DNA of 33,833 nucleotides from the NCBI GenBank assembly GCA_005888295.1, contig VAWP01000049.1, forward strand, positions 1 to 33,833. The letters run 5' to 3'. The position numbers were made by a program, and so were the translations under genes. The notes below the pieces were generated by a model that was given only the letters and a program-made list of their open reading frames with translations, was not told the origin of the DNA and searched no databases. Of the stretch, positions 15,357 to 23,110 are shown piece after piece (position 1 is the stretch's first letter; every line of letters begins with the position of its first letter). The DNA is from Actinomycetota bacterium (GTDB taxonomy: Bacteria > Actinomycetota > Acidimicrobiia > Acidimicrobiales > AC-9).

Positions 15357-16286
15357 ATGGACCTCCGTCAGCTGAACGCCCTGCTGGCCGTGGCCGACCA
15401 GGGCAGCTTCACGGCCGCCGCTGACGCCCTCGCCACCGTCCAGTCCAACGTGTCGGCCCACATCGCCAGGCTGGAGCGCGAGATCGGCTCCGTGCTGGTC
15501 GACCGTTCCACCGGCCAGCTCACCGAGGAGGGCGAGGCCGTCGCCGCCCGCGCCCGGCGCGTGAGCGTCGAGCTCGAGGCGGTGCTCGGCGACCTGGCCG
15601 CGCTCCGCGACGAGGTGGCGGGGACCGTCCGCATCGGCATGGTCGGTACCACCGCCCGCTGGCTCGCCCCCCACCTCCTCGAGACCGCGGCGGCGCGGCA
15701 CCCCAAGCTCCATCTGGTCGTCGTCGACGGCATCTCCACCTCACTGGAGCCCCAGCTGGCCACCGGCCAGCTGGACCTGGCCGTCGTCAACCCGCCCGCT
15801 CCCAGCGCCGACCTCAGCTTCACCCCCTTGTTCGACGAGGACCTGGTCCTGGTCGTCCCGGCCGACGATCCCCTGGCCACGCGCGGCCCGCTCGAGCTCG
15901 CCGAGCTGGCCGGGCTCGAGCTCCTGCTGCCGCTGCCCGGGACGTCGTTCCGCGACGAGCTCGATCAGGCCGCCCGACCTCGGGGGATCACTCTCACCCC
16001 TCGGGCCGAGCTCGACGGGGTACGGCTCATCGCCTCGCTCACCTTCGACGGGTACGGGCCGGCGATCCTCCCTGCCACCGCCGTGCCGGAGTATCTCCGG
16101 CAGGAGTGGCGGCTGGTGCAGGTCTCTGGGATCCCGCGACGACGAATCGGCGTGGCCCAGCGGAGCCGGGGCCTGCCGTCGGCTCCAGCCCGGGCGCTGT
16201 TGGCGATCCTGCACGACGTCGTGACCGAGGCCGACAACACCCCCGACGAGCTGCACGTCGTGCCCGATCTGCTCCCCGGCCGGTAG
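15357..16286 (+). CDS. LysR-type transcriptional regulator
   Basis: A 309-residue regulator. The N-terminal winged helix-turn-helix is clear: MDLRQLNALLAVADQGSFTA, then an AADALATVQSNVSAHIARLE recognition region, then LTEEGEAV. Residues from about 90 onward form the periplasmic-binding-protein-like effector domain (VRIGMVGTTARWL, LDLAVVNPP, LVLVVPADDPLA). The start is ATG 15357, which places MDLRQL at the N-terminus as in most LysR proteins; a GTG 18 bp upstream is less typical. No Shine-Dalgarno sequence is visible, so the mRNA may be leaderless. The likely targets are its own promoter and the divergent HAD/PlsC-murT-gatD operon. The ligand cannot be inferred. Confidence 0.92.
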   Translation: MDLRQLNALLAVADQGSFTAAADALATVQSNVSAHIARLEREIGSVLVDRSTGQLTEEGEAVAARARRVSVELEAVLGDLAALRDEVAGTVRIGMVGTTARWLAPHLLETAAARHPKLHLVVVDGISTSLEPQLATGQLDLAVVNPPAPSADLSFTPLFDEDLVLVVPADDPLATRGPLELAELAGLELLLPLPGTSFRDELDQAARPRGITLTPRAELDGVRLIASLTFDGYGPAILPATAVPEYLRQEWRLVQVSGIPRRRIGVAQRSRGLPSAPARALLAILHDVVTEADNTPDELHVVPDLLPGR

Positions 16287-16357
16287 TGCCGTATGGTTGG
16301 CGCAACCCGCCCGCCCCCGCCGGTGGGGAGCAGAACCAGGGAAGAGGGGTGACGGGC

Positions 16358-18202
16358 GTGAAGGGGGGTAGCCGGACCGGGCGTCAGCAAGCGGTCTCGC
16401 GTCGACTGGCCTTCCTCCTCGCCGCGAGCCAGTCGGTGGCGGCCCGCCTCGACGAGGACGACGCCCTGGATGCCTTCGCCCGCATCGCCGTCACGGCGAT
16501 GGCCGACTTGTGCATCATCGACGTGCGCGACGTCGACGGTGGCCTCCGCCGGGCTGCCGTCGCACACGCGGACCGCGACGTCGAGGCGTCGGTACGTGAG
16601 GCATTGCGCCGGTGGCCACCTGATCCGACGGGACGGCACCCGGCAGCCGAGGCGCTGCGTACCGGACAGACGCAGCGAGCCGATGAGCTGCCCCCGGGGC
16701 TGCTCGACACGCCGACACCTGACCCGGACGCGGCCCGGCTCCTGCCGGAGCTGGGTCTCTGCTCGTACCTCGCCGTGCCCCTGACCGCTCGGGGTCACAC
16801 GCTCGGGACCGTCCTGCTCTCCGGCACCACCGGGCGGGCGTTCGGTCCCGACGACGTCGACGTCGCCGAGGACGTCGCCCAACTGGCCGCGTTGGCTGTC
16901 GACAACGCGCGCCTCGTCGCCGACGAGCGAGCAGCGCGGGAAGGAGCCGAGGCGGCCCGAGCCCGGGTCTCCCTCCTGGCCGAGGCGACGAGCGTGCTCA
17001 CCGAGACGCTCGACCCCAACGCAGCCCTCGAGCGTCTCGCCGAACTGCTCGTGCCGGGTCTGGCCGACTGGTGCCGGGTCGACCTGTGCGACGAGGAGAT
17101 CGGCGTACGGCGCGCGGCGATGACCCACGTCGATCCGGCGACCGCGGCCGCGGTGAGCGCCGTCGAAGAGGGCGTGCCGGTCGATCCGACCGGTGACGCG
17201 CCCGTGGCCCGGGTGCTGCGAAGCGGACGCCCCCTCCTGCTCGCGGAGACGAGCGACGACGTCCTCGTGGCCAGCGCCCGCACCCAGGACCAGCTCGACG
17301 TCTACCGGTCTCTCGGTCTGCGCTCGCTCCTCGTCGTACCGCTCGTCGCCCGGGGGGACGTGCTCGGCACCCTGACGCTCGGCTCGGCGGTCTCCGGACG
17401 TCGCTTCGACGACGACGATGTGGCCCTCGGTCGCGACCTGGGTCGGCGGGCGGGACTGGCCATCGACAACGCTCGCATGTACCAACAGGAGCATCGGACC
17501 GCGGCGGTCCTCCAGCGGGCGCTGCTGCCCAGGCACCTGTCCACCGTCCCGGGCCTGGCCCTGGCCGCCCGCTACCTGCCGGCCACGACCGGCGCCGAGG
17601 TCGGGGGGGACTGGTACGACGTCCTGGCCCTGGCCGACGGTCGGGTCGGGCTGGTCATCGGGGACGTGGTGGGCCATGACATCGAAGCCGCCGGCGTGAT
17701 GGGGACCCTGCGCCATGCCCTGCGGGCCTACGCCTGGATCGATGGCCGTCCCGCGTCGGTGATCCGTCGAGTCGACGAGCTCGCCCTCGGACCGGAGCCC
17801 TGCGCGCTGGCCACGCTCATCTACGCCACCTACGACCCTTCCCGGCACACCCTGGCGTGGAGCAGCGCCGGGCATCCTCCCCCGCTCGTCGTGCGCCCGG
17901 GATCGGGGGCGGAGTACCTGCTCGGCGCCAACTCGACACTCGTCGGCGTCGGACCGGACGTCGAGCGCACCCAGCGGGAGGTGACCCTGGACGTCGGCGC
18001 GACGGTGGTGCTCTACACCGACGGCCTCGTCGAGACGAGGGAGAGCTCCCTGACCGACGGGTTGGACCGCCTGGCGGCCCTGGCCGAGAGCGGGTCCTCC
18101 GAGGCACCCGACGACCTCGTCGACCGGCTCCTGGCCGACGTGCTGGCTGCCGAGCAGCGCAAGGACGACGTCGCCATCCTGGTGGCGAAGGTCGTCAACT
18201 GA
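16358..18202 (+). CDS. GAF-GAF-SpoIIE (PP2C) serine phosphatase, RsbU-like
   Basis: Cytosolic signalling phosphatase of about 614 residues with no membrane segment. It has two GAF sensor domains (about 30-185 and 215-372), then a short coiled linker with ERxxAxxLQRxLLP-like sequence (AAVLQRALLPRHL), then a SpoIIE/PP2C domain (about 400-612). Metal-site motifs are intact: GGDWYD (Asp418), VIGDVVGHD (Asp436), LYTDGLVE and KDDVAILV. Such proteins dephosphorylate an anti-sigma-factor antagonist in partner-switching stress pathways. The GAF domains would sense a small ligand or redox state. GTG 16358 is preferred because AAGAGGGG lies about 9 nt upstream; GTG 16349 is an in-frame alternative. An RsbW-like kinase gene follows 48 bp downstream. 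Confidence 0.9.
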   Translation: MKGGSRTGRQQAVSRRLAFLLAASQSVAARLDEDDALDAFARIAVTAMADLCIIDVRDVDGGLRRAAVAHADRDVEASVREALRRWPPDPTGRHPAAEALRTGQTQRADELPPGLLDTPTPDPDAARLLPELGLCSYLAVPLTARGHTLGTVLLSGTTGRAFGPDDVDVAEDVAQLAALAVDNARLVADERAAREGAEAARARVSLLAEATSVLTETLDPNAALERLAELLVPGLADWCRVDLCDEEIGVRRAAMTHVDPATAAAVSAVEEGVPVDPTGDAPVARVLRSGRPLLLAETSDDVLVASARTQDQLDVYRSLGLRSLLVVPLVARGDVLGTLTLGSAVSGRRFDDDDVALGRDLGRRAGLAIDNARMYQQEHRTAAVLQRALLPRHLSTVPGLALAARYLPATTGAEVGGDWYDVLALADGRVGLVIGDVVGHDIEAAGVMGTLRHALRAYAWIDGRPASVIRRVDELALGPEPCALATLIYATYDPSRHTLAWSSAGHPPPLVVRPGSGAEYLLGANSTLVGVGPDVERTQREVTLDVGATVVLYTDGLVETRESSLTDGLDRLAALAESGSSEAPDDLVDRLLADVLAAEQRKDDVAILVAKVVN

Positions 18203-18239
18203 CCCGGCATTACCAGGCTCACCGGCTTGGAACGCCGGG
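18203..18239 (+). terminator. Nested hairpin after the phosphatase gene
   Basis: CCCGGC at 18203-18208 pairs with GCCGGG at 18234-18239. Inside it, CCAGGC at 18213-18218 pairs with GCTTGG at 18225-18230 (one G-T pair). It begins at the base after the stop codon and fills most of the 48-bp gap before the RsbW-like gene. It may weaken read-through or protect an mRNA end rather than fully terminate, since the downstream gene appears functionally linked. Confidence 0.35.
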
Positions 18240-18250
18240 CTGGCGGGTAG

Positions 18251-18691
18251 ATGGTCCCCATCGAGCAGAGCACCACGCTGGCCCCCGACCCGTCGAGCGC
18301 CGCCGAGGCGCGGCGGTTCGTGCGTTCCGCCTTGGCCGAGTGGGGCGCGTCCCGCCTGGACGACGTCGCCACCCTGCTCGTCACCGAGCTGGTGACCAAC
18401 GCCGTCCTGCACACCCGCTCGGGTCCGGAGGTCACCGCCCGCATGGCCGGGCGTCGGCTGCGGGTGGAGGTTGCTGACGACAACCCGGCGCCACCCGTGC
18501 GTCAGCACTACAGCCCGAGGGCGGGCACCGGACGGGGGTTGGTCCTGGTGAACGAGCTGGCGTCGGCGTGGGGCACCGAGCCGGCGCGCAGGGGCAAGAT
18601 CGTGTGGTTCGAGCTGGAGTCCGGCTCCGGGGCGGAGCAGCTCGAGCCGGTCGGTCATCGTCTGGCCCCTGCCCACGAGGGAGACCGGTGA
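18251..18691 (+). CDS. RsbW/SpoIIAB-like serine kinase (HATPase_c_2)
   Basis: A GHKL-fold protein of 146 residues, typical in length for anti-sigma kinases. The N-box is TELVTNAVLH (Glu46, Asn50), the G1 box is VADDNP (Asp76), and the G2 box is GTGRGLVLV (92-100). These bind ATP and Mg. In partner switching, the kinase phosphorylates a STAS-domain antagonist and holds a sigma factor; the RsbU-like phosphatase just upstream reverses the phosphorylation. No STAS protein or group-B sigma gene lies next to it, so its partners must be elsewhere. Many actinobacterial relatives are orphans of this kind. The stop overlaps the next gene by 4 bp (GTGA). Confidence 0.88.
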   Translation: MVPIEQSTTLAPDPSSAAEARRFVRSALAEWGASRLDDVATLLVTELVTNAVLHTRSGPEVTARMAGRRLRVEVADDNPAPPVRQHYSPRAGTGRGLVLVNELASAWGTEPARRGKIVWFELESGSGAEQLEPVGHRLAPAHEGDR

Positions 18692-19176
18692 ACGCCCGTC
18701 AGGCCGACGAGCTGGTCGAGGTGCGCATCCTCGGCATGCCCGTCGCCGCCTATCAGCGTGCGTGCCAGTACGACGAGGAGCTCCTGCGCGAGCTGATGCT
18801 CGCCGCCTCGCGACCGCCGGGCGCCGGATGCCTGCCGCCCGCCGGCCTCACCGCGCTCATCGACGAGCTCGGGCAGGGGTTCCCGCAGTACACCGACGTA
18901 CCCCAGGCCGACGTCGAGGCAGCCAGGGCTCGGGGCGCGGAGACCGTCGACCTCGCCCTGCTGGTCGGCCCCGAGGTAGGGGCGCGCGCGGCCGGCTTCC
19001 TCGAGTCCCTGGCCTGTGCCGAGGACCTCTGTCGCCAGGGTGAGCTCCTCACGTTGGCGGCGCCTCCGGACGTGGTCGAGCTGCGCGAGTGGTATCTGGG
19101 CCAGATCGTGGACCAGATCGAAGGCCGCGCCCCGACGGCATGGGTCGAGCGGTCGTCGGTCACCGAGAGCAGCTGA
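18688..19176 (+). CDS. Conserved small protein coupled to the RsbW-like kinase
   Basis: A 162-residue, mostly helical protein with no membrane segment. Its GTG start at 18688 lies inside a GTGA overlap with the kinase gene, so the two are co-translated. The C-terminal block (AEDLCRQGELLTLAAPPDVVELREWYLGQIVDQIEG ... W, about 109-151) resembles, as far as I recall, uncharacterised actinobacterial proteins encoded beside RsbW-type kinases. No catalytic motif is visible. A role as a regulatory partner or adaptor of the kinase is inferred only from the coupling. I cannot name the family. Confidence 0.75.
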   Translation: MNARQADELVEVRILGMPVAAYQRACQYDEELLRELMLAASRPPGAGCLPPAGLTALIDELGQGFPQYTDVPQADVEAARARGAETVDLALLVGPEVGARAAGFLESLACAEDLCRQGELLTLAAPPDVVELREWYLGQIVDQIEGRAPTAWVERSSVTESS

Positions 19177-19189
19177 CCCGGACGACGCC

Positions 19190-19930
19190 GTGAACGCGCT
19201 ACCCCGCGCCCTCCCGCGGGGCTCCGAGCGGGAAGCGGTCCCCCTCGAGGTGGTCGTGGTGCACCGCGACCAGCCGACGGCGTGCGTCCAGACCGTGCTG
19301 GCCCTCCACCGCCAGGGAGTTCCCGTCCACGTGACCGTGGTCGACAACGGCTCGGGGGCCGCCGCCCTGTCCGCCCTCCGAGCGCTCACCCGTCGGCTCT
19401 CGACCGTGGACGTCGTGACCCTCGCACGCAACGCGGGTTTCGGCCCCGCGGCCAACATCGGCCTCCGCCACTGGCTCGAGCGCGGTGACGGCGAATGGGT
19501 CGCCGTCACACCGCACGACGCCCTGCCCGAGCCCGGCTGCCTCGGCCGCATCCTCTCCGCCGTGGCCAGTCGGCCCGACGCCGGGCTGGTCAGCGCCGAG
19601 TTCGGTCGGGCGTACGACTCCAAGCCGATCATCGACCGATACATCGGCGCGTACGTGTCGCCGAGTCGCGCCGACGACGGCTGGGAGGACGCCGACTTCG
19701 CCCACGGCACCCTGCTGGTGGCCAGACGAGGAGCGCTGGAGCAGATCGGCCTGTTCGACGAGCGCTACTTCGCCTACTGCGAGGAGGCGGACCTGGCGGT
19801 GCGGGCCAGGCGCGCCGGCTGGAAGGTGGGGATCATCTGGGGCGCCGTGGTCAACAATCCAGGCCACGCCGAGAGCGAGATCGTCCGCTCTCGTACCCGG
19901 CTGCCATCCGGTGCACCTTCGCCCTGCTGA
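19190..19930 (+). CDS. Glycosyltransferase family 2, apparently frameshifted near its 3' end
   Basis: GT-A fold glycosyltransferase resembling rhamnosyltransferases. It has VEVVVVHRD-like opening strands, VDNGS at 51-55, NAGFGPAANIG at 81-91, and FDERYFAYCEEADLAVRARRAGW as the C-terminal acceptor-side motif. It transfers a sugar from a nucleotide donor, probably to a cell-surface glycan. The frame stops at 19930 (246 residues) after an unlikely tail, RTRLPSGAPSPC. A different frame from about 19891 to 20067 reads SYPAAIRCTFALL ... EGRAIVDFVRGRFGPPP, which looks like the expected end of such enzymes. A two-base slip at the CTCTC around 19888-19892 would join them. So it is either a recent mutation or a sequence error. 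The GTG start is 13 bp after the preceding gene. Confidence 0.8.
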   Translation: MNALPRALPRGSEREAVPLEVVVVHRDQPTACVQTVLALHRQGVPVHVTVVDNGSGAAALSALRALTRRLSTVDVVTLARNAGFGPAANIGLRHWLERGDGEWVAVTPHDALPEPGCLGRILSAVASRPDAGLVSAEFGRAYDSKPIIDRYIGAYVSPSRADDGWEDADFAHGTLLVARRGALEQIGLFDERYFAYCEEADLAVRARRAGWKVGIIWGAVVNNPGHAESEIVRSRTRLPSGAPSPC

Positions 19931-20084
19931 CCCTGGCTGTCCGATCGTGCCGCCCGCGGTCCACGGCGCGGGACGCCATCCGGCATGTCGAAGGCCGGGC
20001 GATCGTCGACTTCGTCCGCGGGCGGTTCGGGCCTCCGCCGTCATCCCTGCTGCCGGTCGAGACCTGAGGTCGGCCCCGCGGCCA

Positions 20085-20170
20085 GCCCGGGAGACAGCCG
20101 CAGGCGCGATCGCGCGTAGGCCGGCCCGGGAGGCCGGCCCGGGAGACAGCCGCAGGCGCCATCGCGCCTA
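20085..20170. repeat. Intergenic repeat element: two 34-bp direct copies and a 13-bp tandem
   Basis: The 34-bp sequence at 20085-20118 recurs at 20137-20170 with 2 mismatches. Between and into the second copy lies GGCCGGCCCGGGA twice in tandem (20119-20131, 20132-20144). Each long copy contains a dyad: GCGCGATCGCGC (20104-20115) in copy 1, AGGCGC-CATC-GCGCCT (20154-20169) in copy 2. It fills the gap between the convergent glycosyltransferase and MFS genes and covers the MFS stop codon. It resembles REP/BIME-like elements and may act as a two-way terminator. Confidence 0.75.
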
Positions 20171-21544
20171 CGCCCTCGACTGCTGCTCCTGGAGCGCCCG
20201 GGCGACGGCCTCGAGGATCTTCGCCGCGTCCCGGTCGAAGTGGTCGCGCGCTCGCAGGAAGACCAGGGCGCCGGCGAACACGGGCAGGCTCACGAGGAGC
20301 AGGGCCGTGCGGAAGTTGTCGCCGAGCGCCCCGGCCAGGGCGAACACGACCACCGACGCGACCGCCTGTCCGCCCACGACCGAGACCAGGTTGAAGGCCC
20401 CGAACCCCGCTCCCCGGAGGTTGGCGGGGACCGCGTCGGAGAGGCCAGCACGCAGGGACGGCACGGCCAGGGCGATCACGAAGAACCCAATCACCTCGAG
20501 ACCGAATGCGGGCGCCAGCGGCAGCCACAGATAGGACAGCACGAAGATCGCCTCACCGACGATGAGGCAGACAGCCGGGACAGCCATGCGCCCGCCGCGC
20601 ACGCGTGGCGCGTAGCGGTCGGCCAGTCGGCCCCCGAGCAGCACGCCGGGGATCCCGCCCAGGATGACCATGGCGCCCACGAGCAACTCCGCCGCACCCG
20701 TCGCCACGTGCAGCTGGCGCTCGTAGAACTGCGGGAGTGCAGCGGCGGCGGCGATCACGGTGAACAGCACGGCGGACACGCCAACGAGCGCGTAGCGCAT
20801 GGTCGGTATCCGGGCGATCGTTCCGAGGTCCGCGACGAGGCCCCGGACCATGTCCCGGAAGAACGCCATCACGCCTTCGGCCATGGGCCCCGGTGTCGCC
20901 TCCTCGTCCGCCCCGGCGTCGTCGACCCCGAGCTGGAGCCGGTCGCCGTGACCACGTCTCGGCTCGGAGAGGCGGTAGACGGCGAGGGCGATGAGCACCC
21001 CGGGAAGGCTCACCACGAGGAACGCCGCCCGCCAGCCGATCGTCGCCCCCACGATCCCGCCGATGCCCAGCCCCATGCCGAACCCCACGAAGAGCAGGCA
21101 CTGCTGCACCGAGAAGGCCCGGCCTCGTTCGGTCACCGGATAGTGGTCGGCCAGGAGGCTGGCGGTCGCCGGCTCGGTGACGGCCTGGCCGAACCCGAGT
21201 GCGGAGCGAATGGCGATCAGAGCCGGATAGCTCCACGCCGCGGCGGTGAGCGAGGTGATGGCCGACCAGATCACCACCGTGTGGCCGACGGTGCGGGTCC
21301 GATGCCACCGGTCGGCGAGGTAGCCGGCGGGCACGCTGACGAACCCGTTCACGACGATGAAGCAGGACAGCAACACCCCGACCTGCAGATCGGTGAGATG
21401 AAAGGCGTGCTGGATCGGGGTGGCGACACCCCGAACGATGTTCTGGTCGGCCTGGTCGATCATGATGACCAGACCGAGCACCCACATCGGCCACGAGGAC
21501 ACCCGATCGAGCGCGGCATCCGAGGGGGTCGAAGTGAGCGTCAC
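20168..21544 (-). CDS. MFS transporter, spinster-like
   Basis: A 458-residue polytopic membrane protein with about 12 hydrophobic segments. The motif-A loop between TM2 and TM3 reads GYLADRWHRTRTVG. A charged cytoplasmic loop of about 45 residues sits in the middle (after YRLSEPRRGHGD, containing GADEEATPG). The N-terminal segment VIMIDQADQNIVRGVATPI and GFVSVPAGYLADR resemble the spinster-type MFS group, whose members move lipids or organic anions, but substrate cannot be read from sequence. The GTG start at 21544 (MTLTSTPSD) has a purine-rich AGAAAG upstream. It is divergent from the alpha/beta hydrolase gene, 90 bp away. The stop lies inside the repeat element. Confidence 0.88.
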   Translation of the reverse strand: MTLTSTPSDAALDRVSSWPMWVLGLVIMIDQADQNIVRGVATPIQHAFHLTDLQVGVLLSCFIVVNGFVSVPAGYLADRWHRTRTVGHTVVIWSAITSLTAAAWSYPALIAIRSALGFGQAVTEPATASLLADHYPVTERGRAFSVQQCLLFVGFGMGLGIGGIVGATIGWRAAFLVVSLPGVLIALAVYRLSEPRRGHGDRLQLGVDDAGADEEATPGPMAEGVMAFFRDMVRGLVADLGTIARIPTMRYALVGVSAVLFTVIAAAAALPQFYERQLHVATGAAELLVGAMVILGGIPGVLLGGRLADRYAPRVRGGRMAVPAVCLIVGEAIFVLSYLWLPLAPAFGLEVIGFFVIALAVPSLRAGLSDAVPANLRGAGFGAFNLVSVVGGQAVASVVVFALAGALGDNFRTALLLVSLPVFAGALVFLRARDHFDRDAAKILEAVARALQEQQSRA

Positions 21545-21634
21545 CGCCGCTTTCTAGCCGATCGGGTCGAAATCTGGCGAACCGCCCCGAACCGTGCGCG
21601 CCCGCTCCCGACCCTGACGCCGGAGTCAGGTACC

Positions 21635-22990
21635 GTGGCCGCTGTGAAGGTTGGGGACGGGGGCGCTGGGGACGGGGGCGACGAGCCACAGCTTGTCGAG
21701 GAGCTGCGCGTCCAGGAGCCGTCGTCGCCGCCCGTCGTGGCCTACCGGGCGGCGCGGCGGTTCTTCACCGACCCCCGTACCGTCGGGGTCGCCCAGGCCG
21801 GCCCCCGGACCGCTGCGTTCATGGCTCGTACGTGGGCCCGCAGCCGTGAACCGGTCGCCGATCCCCACGCCGTGCCGGCCCGACCGTCCCTGGGCCTCGC
21901 CGTCCAGGTCCTCCTCGACGAGCTGCTCATCTCGACGATGAAGAACCCGCGGCTGCTTCCCCGACGGGCGGACTACGAGCGCGCCGGCGTCGAGGTGGCC
22001 CAGGCCTTCGAGCTGTACCGGGAGCGAGGATGGCTCGAGGACCCCGAGAGCTATCACCGGACGCCGGGTGCGCCGGCGGTCTGGTCAACCCGGGGAGAGC
22101 GGGCGCTGGGCCAGCCCTACGAGCACCTCAGCTTCGAGAGCGACTACGAGCCCCATCGAGGCGAGCCCGGGCGAGAGCGTTGGCTCGAGATGGATGCCAA
22201 CCGCACCGCCCACGCCTGGGTCCTGCGCCAGGCCGACCCGGGTCGCCCCTGGGTCGTCTGCGTGCACGGATTCGGTACCGGTGCGCCGTTCCTCGACCTG
22301 CGGGCATTTCGCGCCCGGCGCCTGCACAGCGAGCTGGGACTGAACGTGGCGGTGCCGGTCCTGCCCCTCCACGGGCCCCGCCAGCAGGCCGGTGTCGCCA
22401 GTGGCGAGGGCTTCATGTCGATCGACCTGGTCGACACCGTGCACGCCCTTGCCCAGTCGGCGTGGGATGTCCGCTCCCTGATCGCCTGGGCGCGCCTCAT
22501 CGGTCGAGACGCACCGGTCGGCATCTGGGGACTGTCGCTCGGCGGCTACGTGGCGTCTCTGGTGGCAGCAATGGAGGACGGTCTCGCCTGTGCGATCGCC
22601 GGTATCCCGGCGACGGACATCCTCGACCTGTACCACCGGCACAGCCCCCCGGCCGTGCGCAAGCGAGCGCTCGAGCACGGCGCCCTGGGACCTCAGGCGA
22701 CCGCCGTGCAGAACGTCGTGTCGCCTCTCGTCCTGCGGCCCAAGCTGTCGAGGGACCGACGCTTCGTCTTCGCCGGGCTCGGTGACCGCATGTCCACGTC
22801 GGGCCAGGCGCACCGCCTGTGGGAGCACTGGGAACGCCCCAGCGTGGCCTGGTACCCGGGAGGCCACGTGGGCTTCTGGTGGGTCGGTAGCGTCAACCGG
22901 TTCGTGACCGAGGCGCTCGTGTCGTGCGGACTCTCGGCAGGGCCGAGCGGGGCCTCTCCGGCCCCCTCGCTCAGCTCGTCCGAGACCTGA
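21635..22990 (+). CDS. Alpha/beta hydrolase with a long N-terminal helical region
   Basis: A 451-residue protein. About 200 N-terminal residues precede the hydrolase fold, which starts near PWVVCVHGFGTG (oxyanion-hole HGFG). The nucleophile elbow is GLSLGG with Ser301. Candidate Asp and His are in FAGLGDRMS and GGHVGFWW. No signal peptide is seen, so it is probably cytosolic. It resembles a family of actinobacterial hydrolases of unknown substrate; an ester or thioester is only a guess. GTG 21635 is chosen because GGAG lies 9 nt upstream; GTG 21644 is an alternative. The frame stays open for 465 codons further upstream, but that part is antisense to the MFS gene and is a shadow. The 3' end overlaps the ligase remnant by 20 bp. 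Confidence 0.82.
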   Translation: MAAVKVGDGGAGDGGDEPQLVEELRVQEPSSPPVVAYRAARRFFTDPRTVGVAQAGPRTAAFMARTWARSREPVADPHAVPARPSLGLAVQVLLDELLISTMKNPRLLPRRADYERAGVEVAQAFELYRERGWLEDPESYHRTPGAPAVWSTRGERALGQPYEHLSFESDYEPHRGEPGRERWLEMDANRTAHAWVLRQADPGRPWVVCVHGFGTGAPFLDLRAFRARRLHSELGLNVAVPVLPLHGPRQQAGVASGEGFMSIDLVDTVHALAQSAWDVRSLIAWARLIGRDAPVGIWGLSLGGYVASLVAAMEDGLACAIAGIPATDILDLYHRHSPPAVRKRALEHGALGPQATAVQNVVSPLVLRPKLSRDRRFVFAGLGDRMSTSGQAHRLWEHWERPSVAWYPGGHVGFWWVGSVNRFVTEALVSCGLSAGPSGASPAPSLSSSET

Positions 22991-23090
22991 CCGAGGCGGC
23001 GGCGAGCGCCTCCTCGACGAGCAGGAACTTCTGGACCTTGCCGTCGTTTGGCAGCGGGAGCGTGGCTCGGAGCCCGTTGTCTCTGTGGGC
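22971..23090 (-). pseudogene. Remnant of the C-terminus of an acyl-CoA ligase
   Basis: On the minus strand about 39 codons read GLRATLPLPNDGKVQKFLLV and then EEALAAASVRSRTS before a TGA at 22971-22973. The GKVQKF stretch matches the A10 motif of AMP-binding (ANL) acyl-CoA ligases, which carries the catalytic lysine near the C-terminus. The rest of the enzyme (about 500 residues) is absent: the frame upstream has no ligase motifs and peptide deformylase begins nearby. This looks like the last piece of a deleted gene. The match is short, so it is not certain. Confidence 0.42.
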
Positions 23091-23110
23091 CCTGCCCGCG
23101 CCCAAACAGA

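Noticed and set aside
15965-18676. Long open frame on the minus strand (903 codons)
   Set aside because: Antisense to the LysR, SpoIIE and RsbW-like genes, all of which have intact motifs. The translation has no recognisable protein features.
20119-20144. 13-bp tandem duplication as an attachment site or target-site duplication
   Set aside because: The copies abut with nothing inserted between them, and no transposase or recombinase is nearby.
20240-21634. 465-codon 5' extension of the alpha/beta hydrolase
   Set aside because: This part is antisense to a well-formed MFS transporter and reads as low-complexity His/Asp/Arg-rich sequence. A good start lies at 21635.
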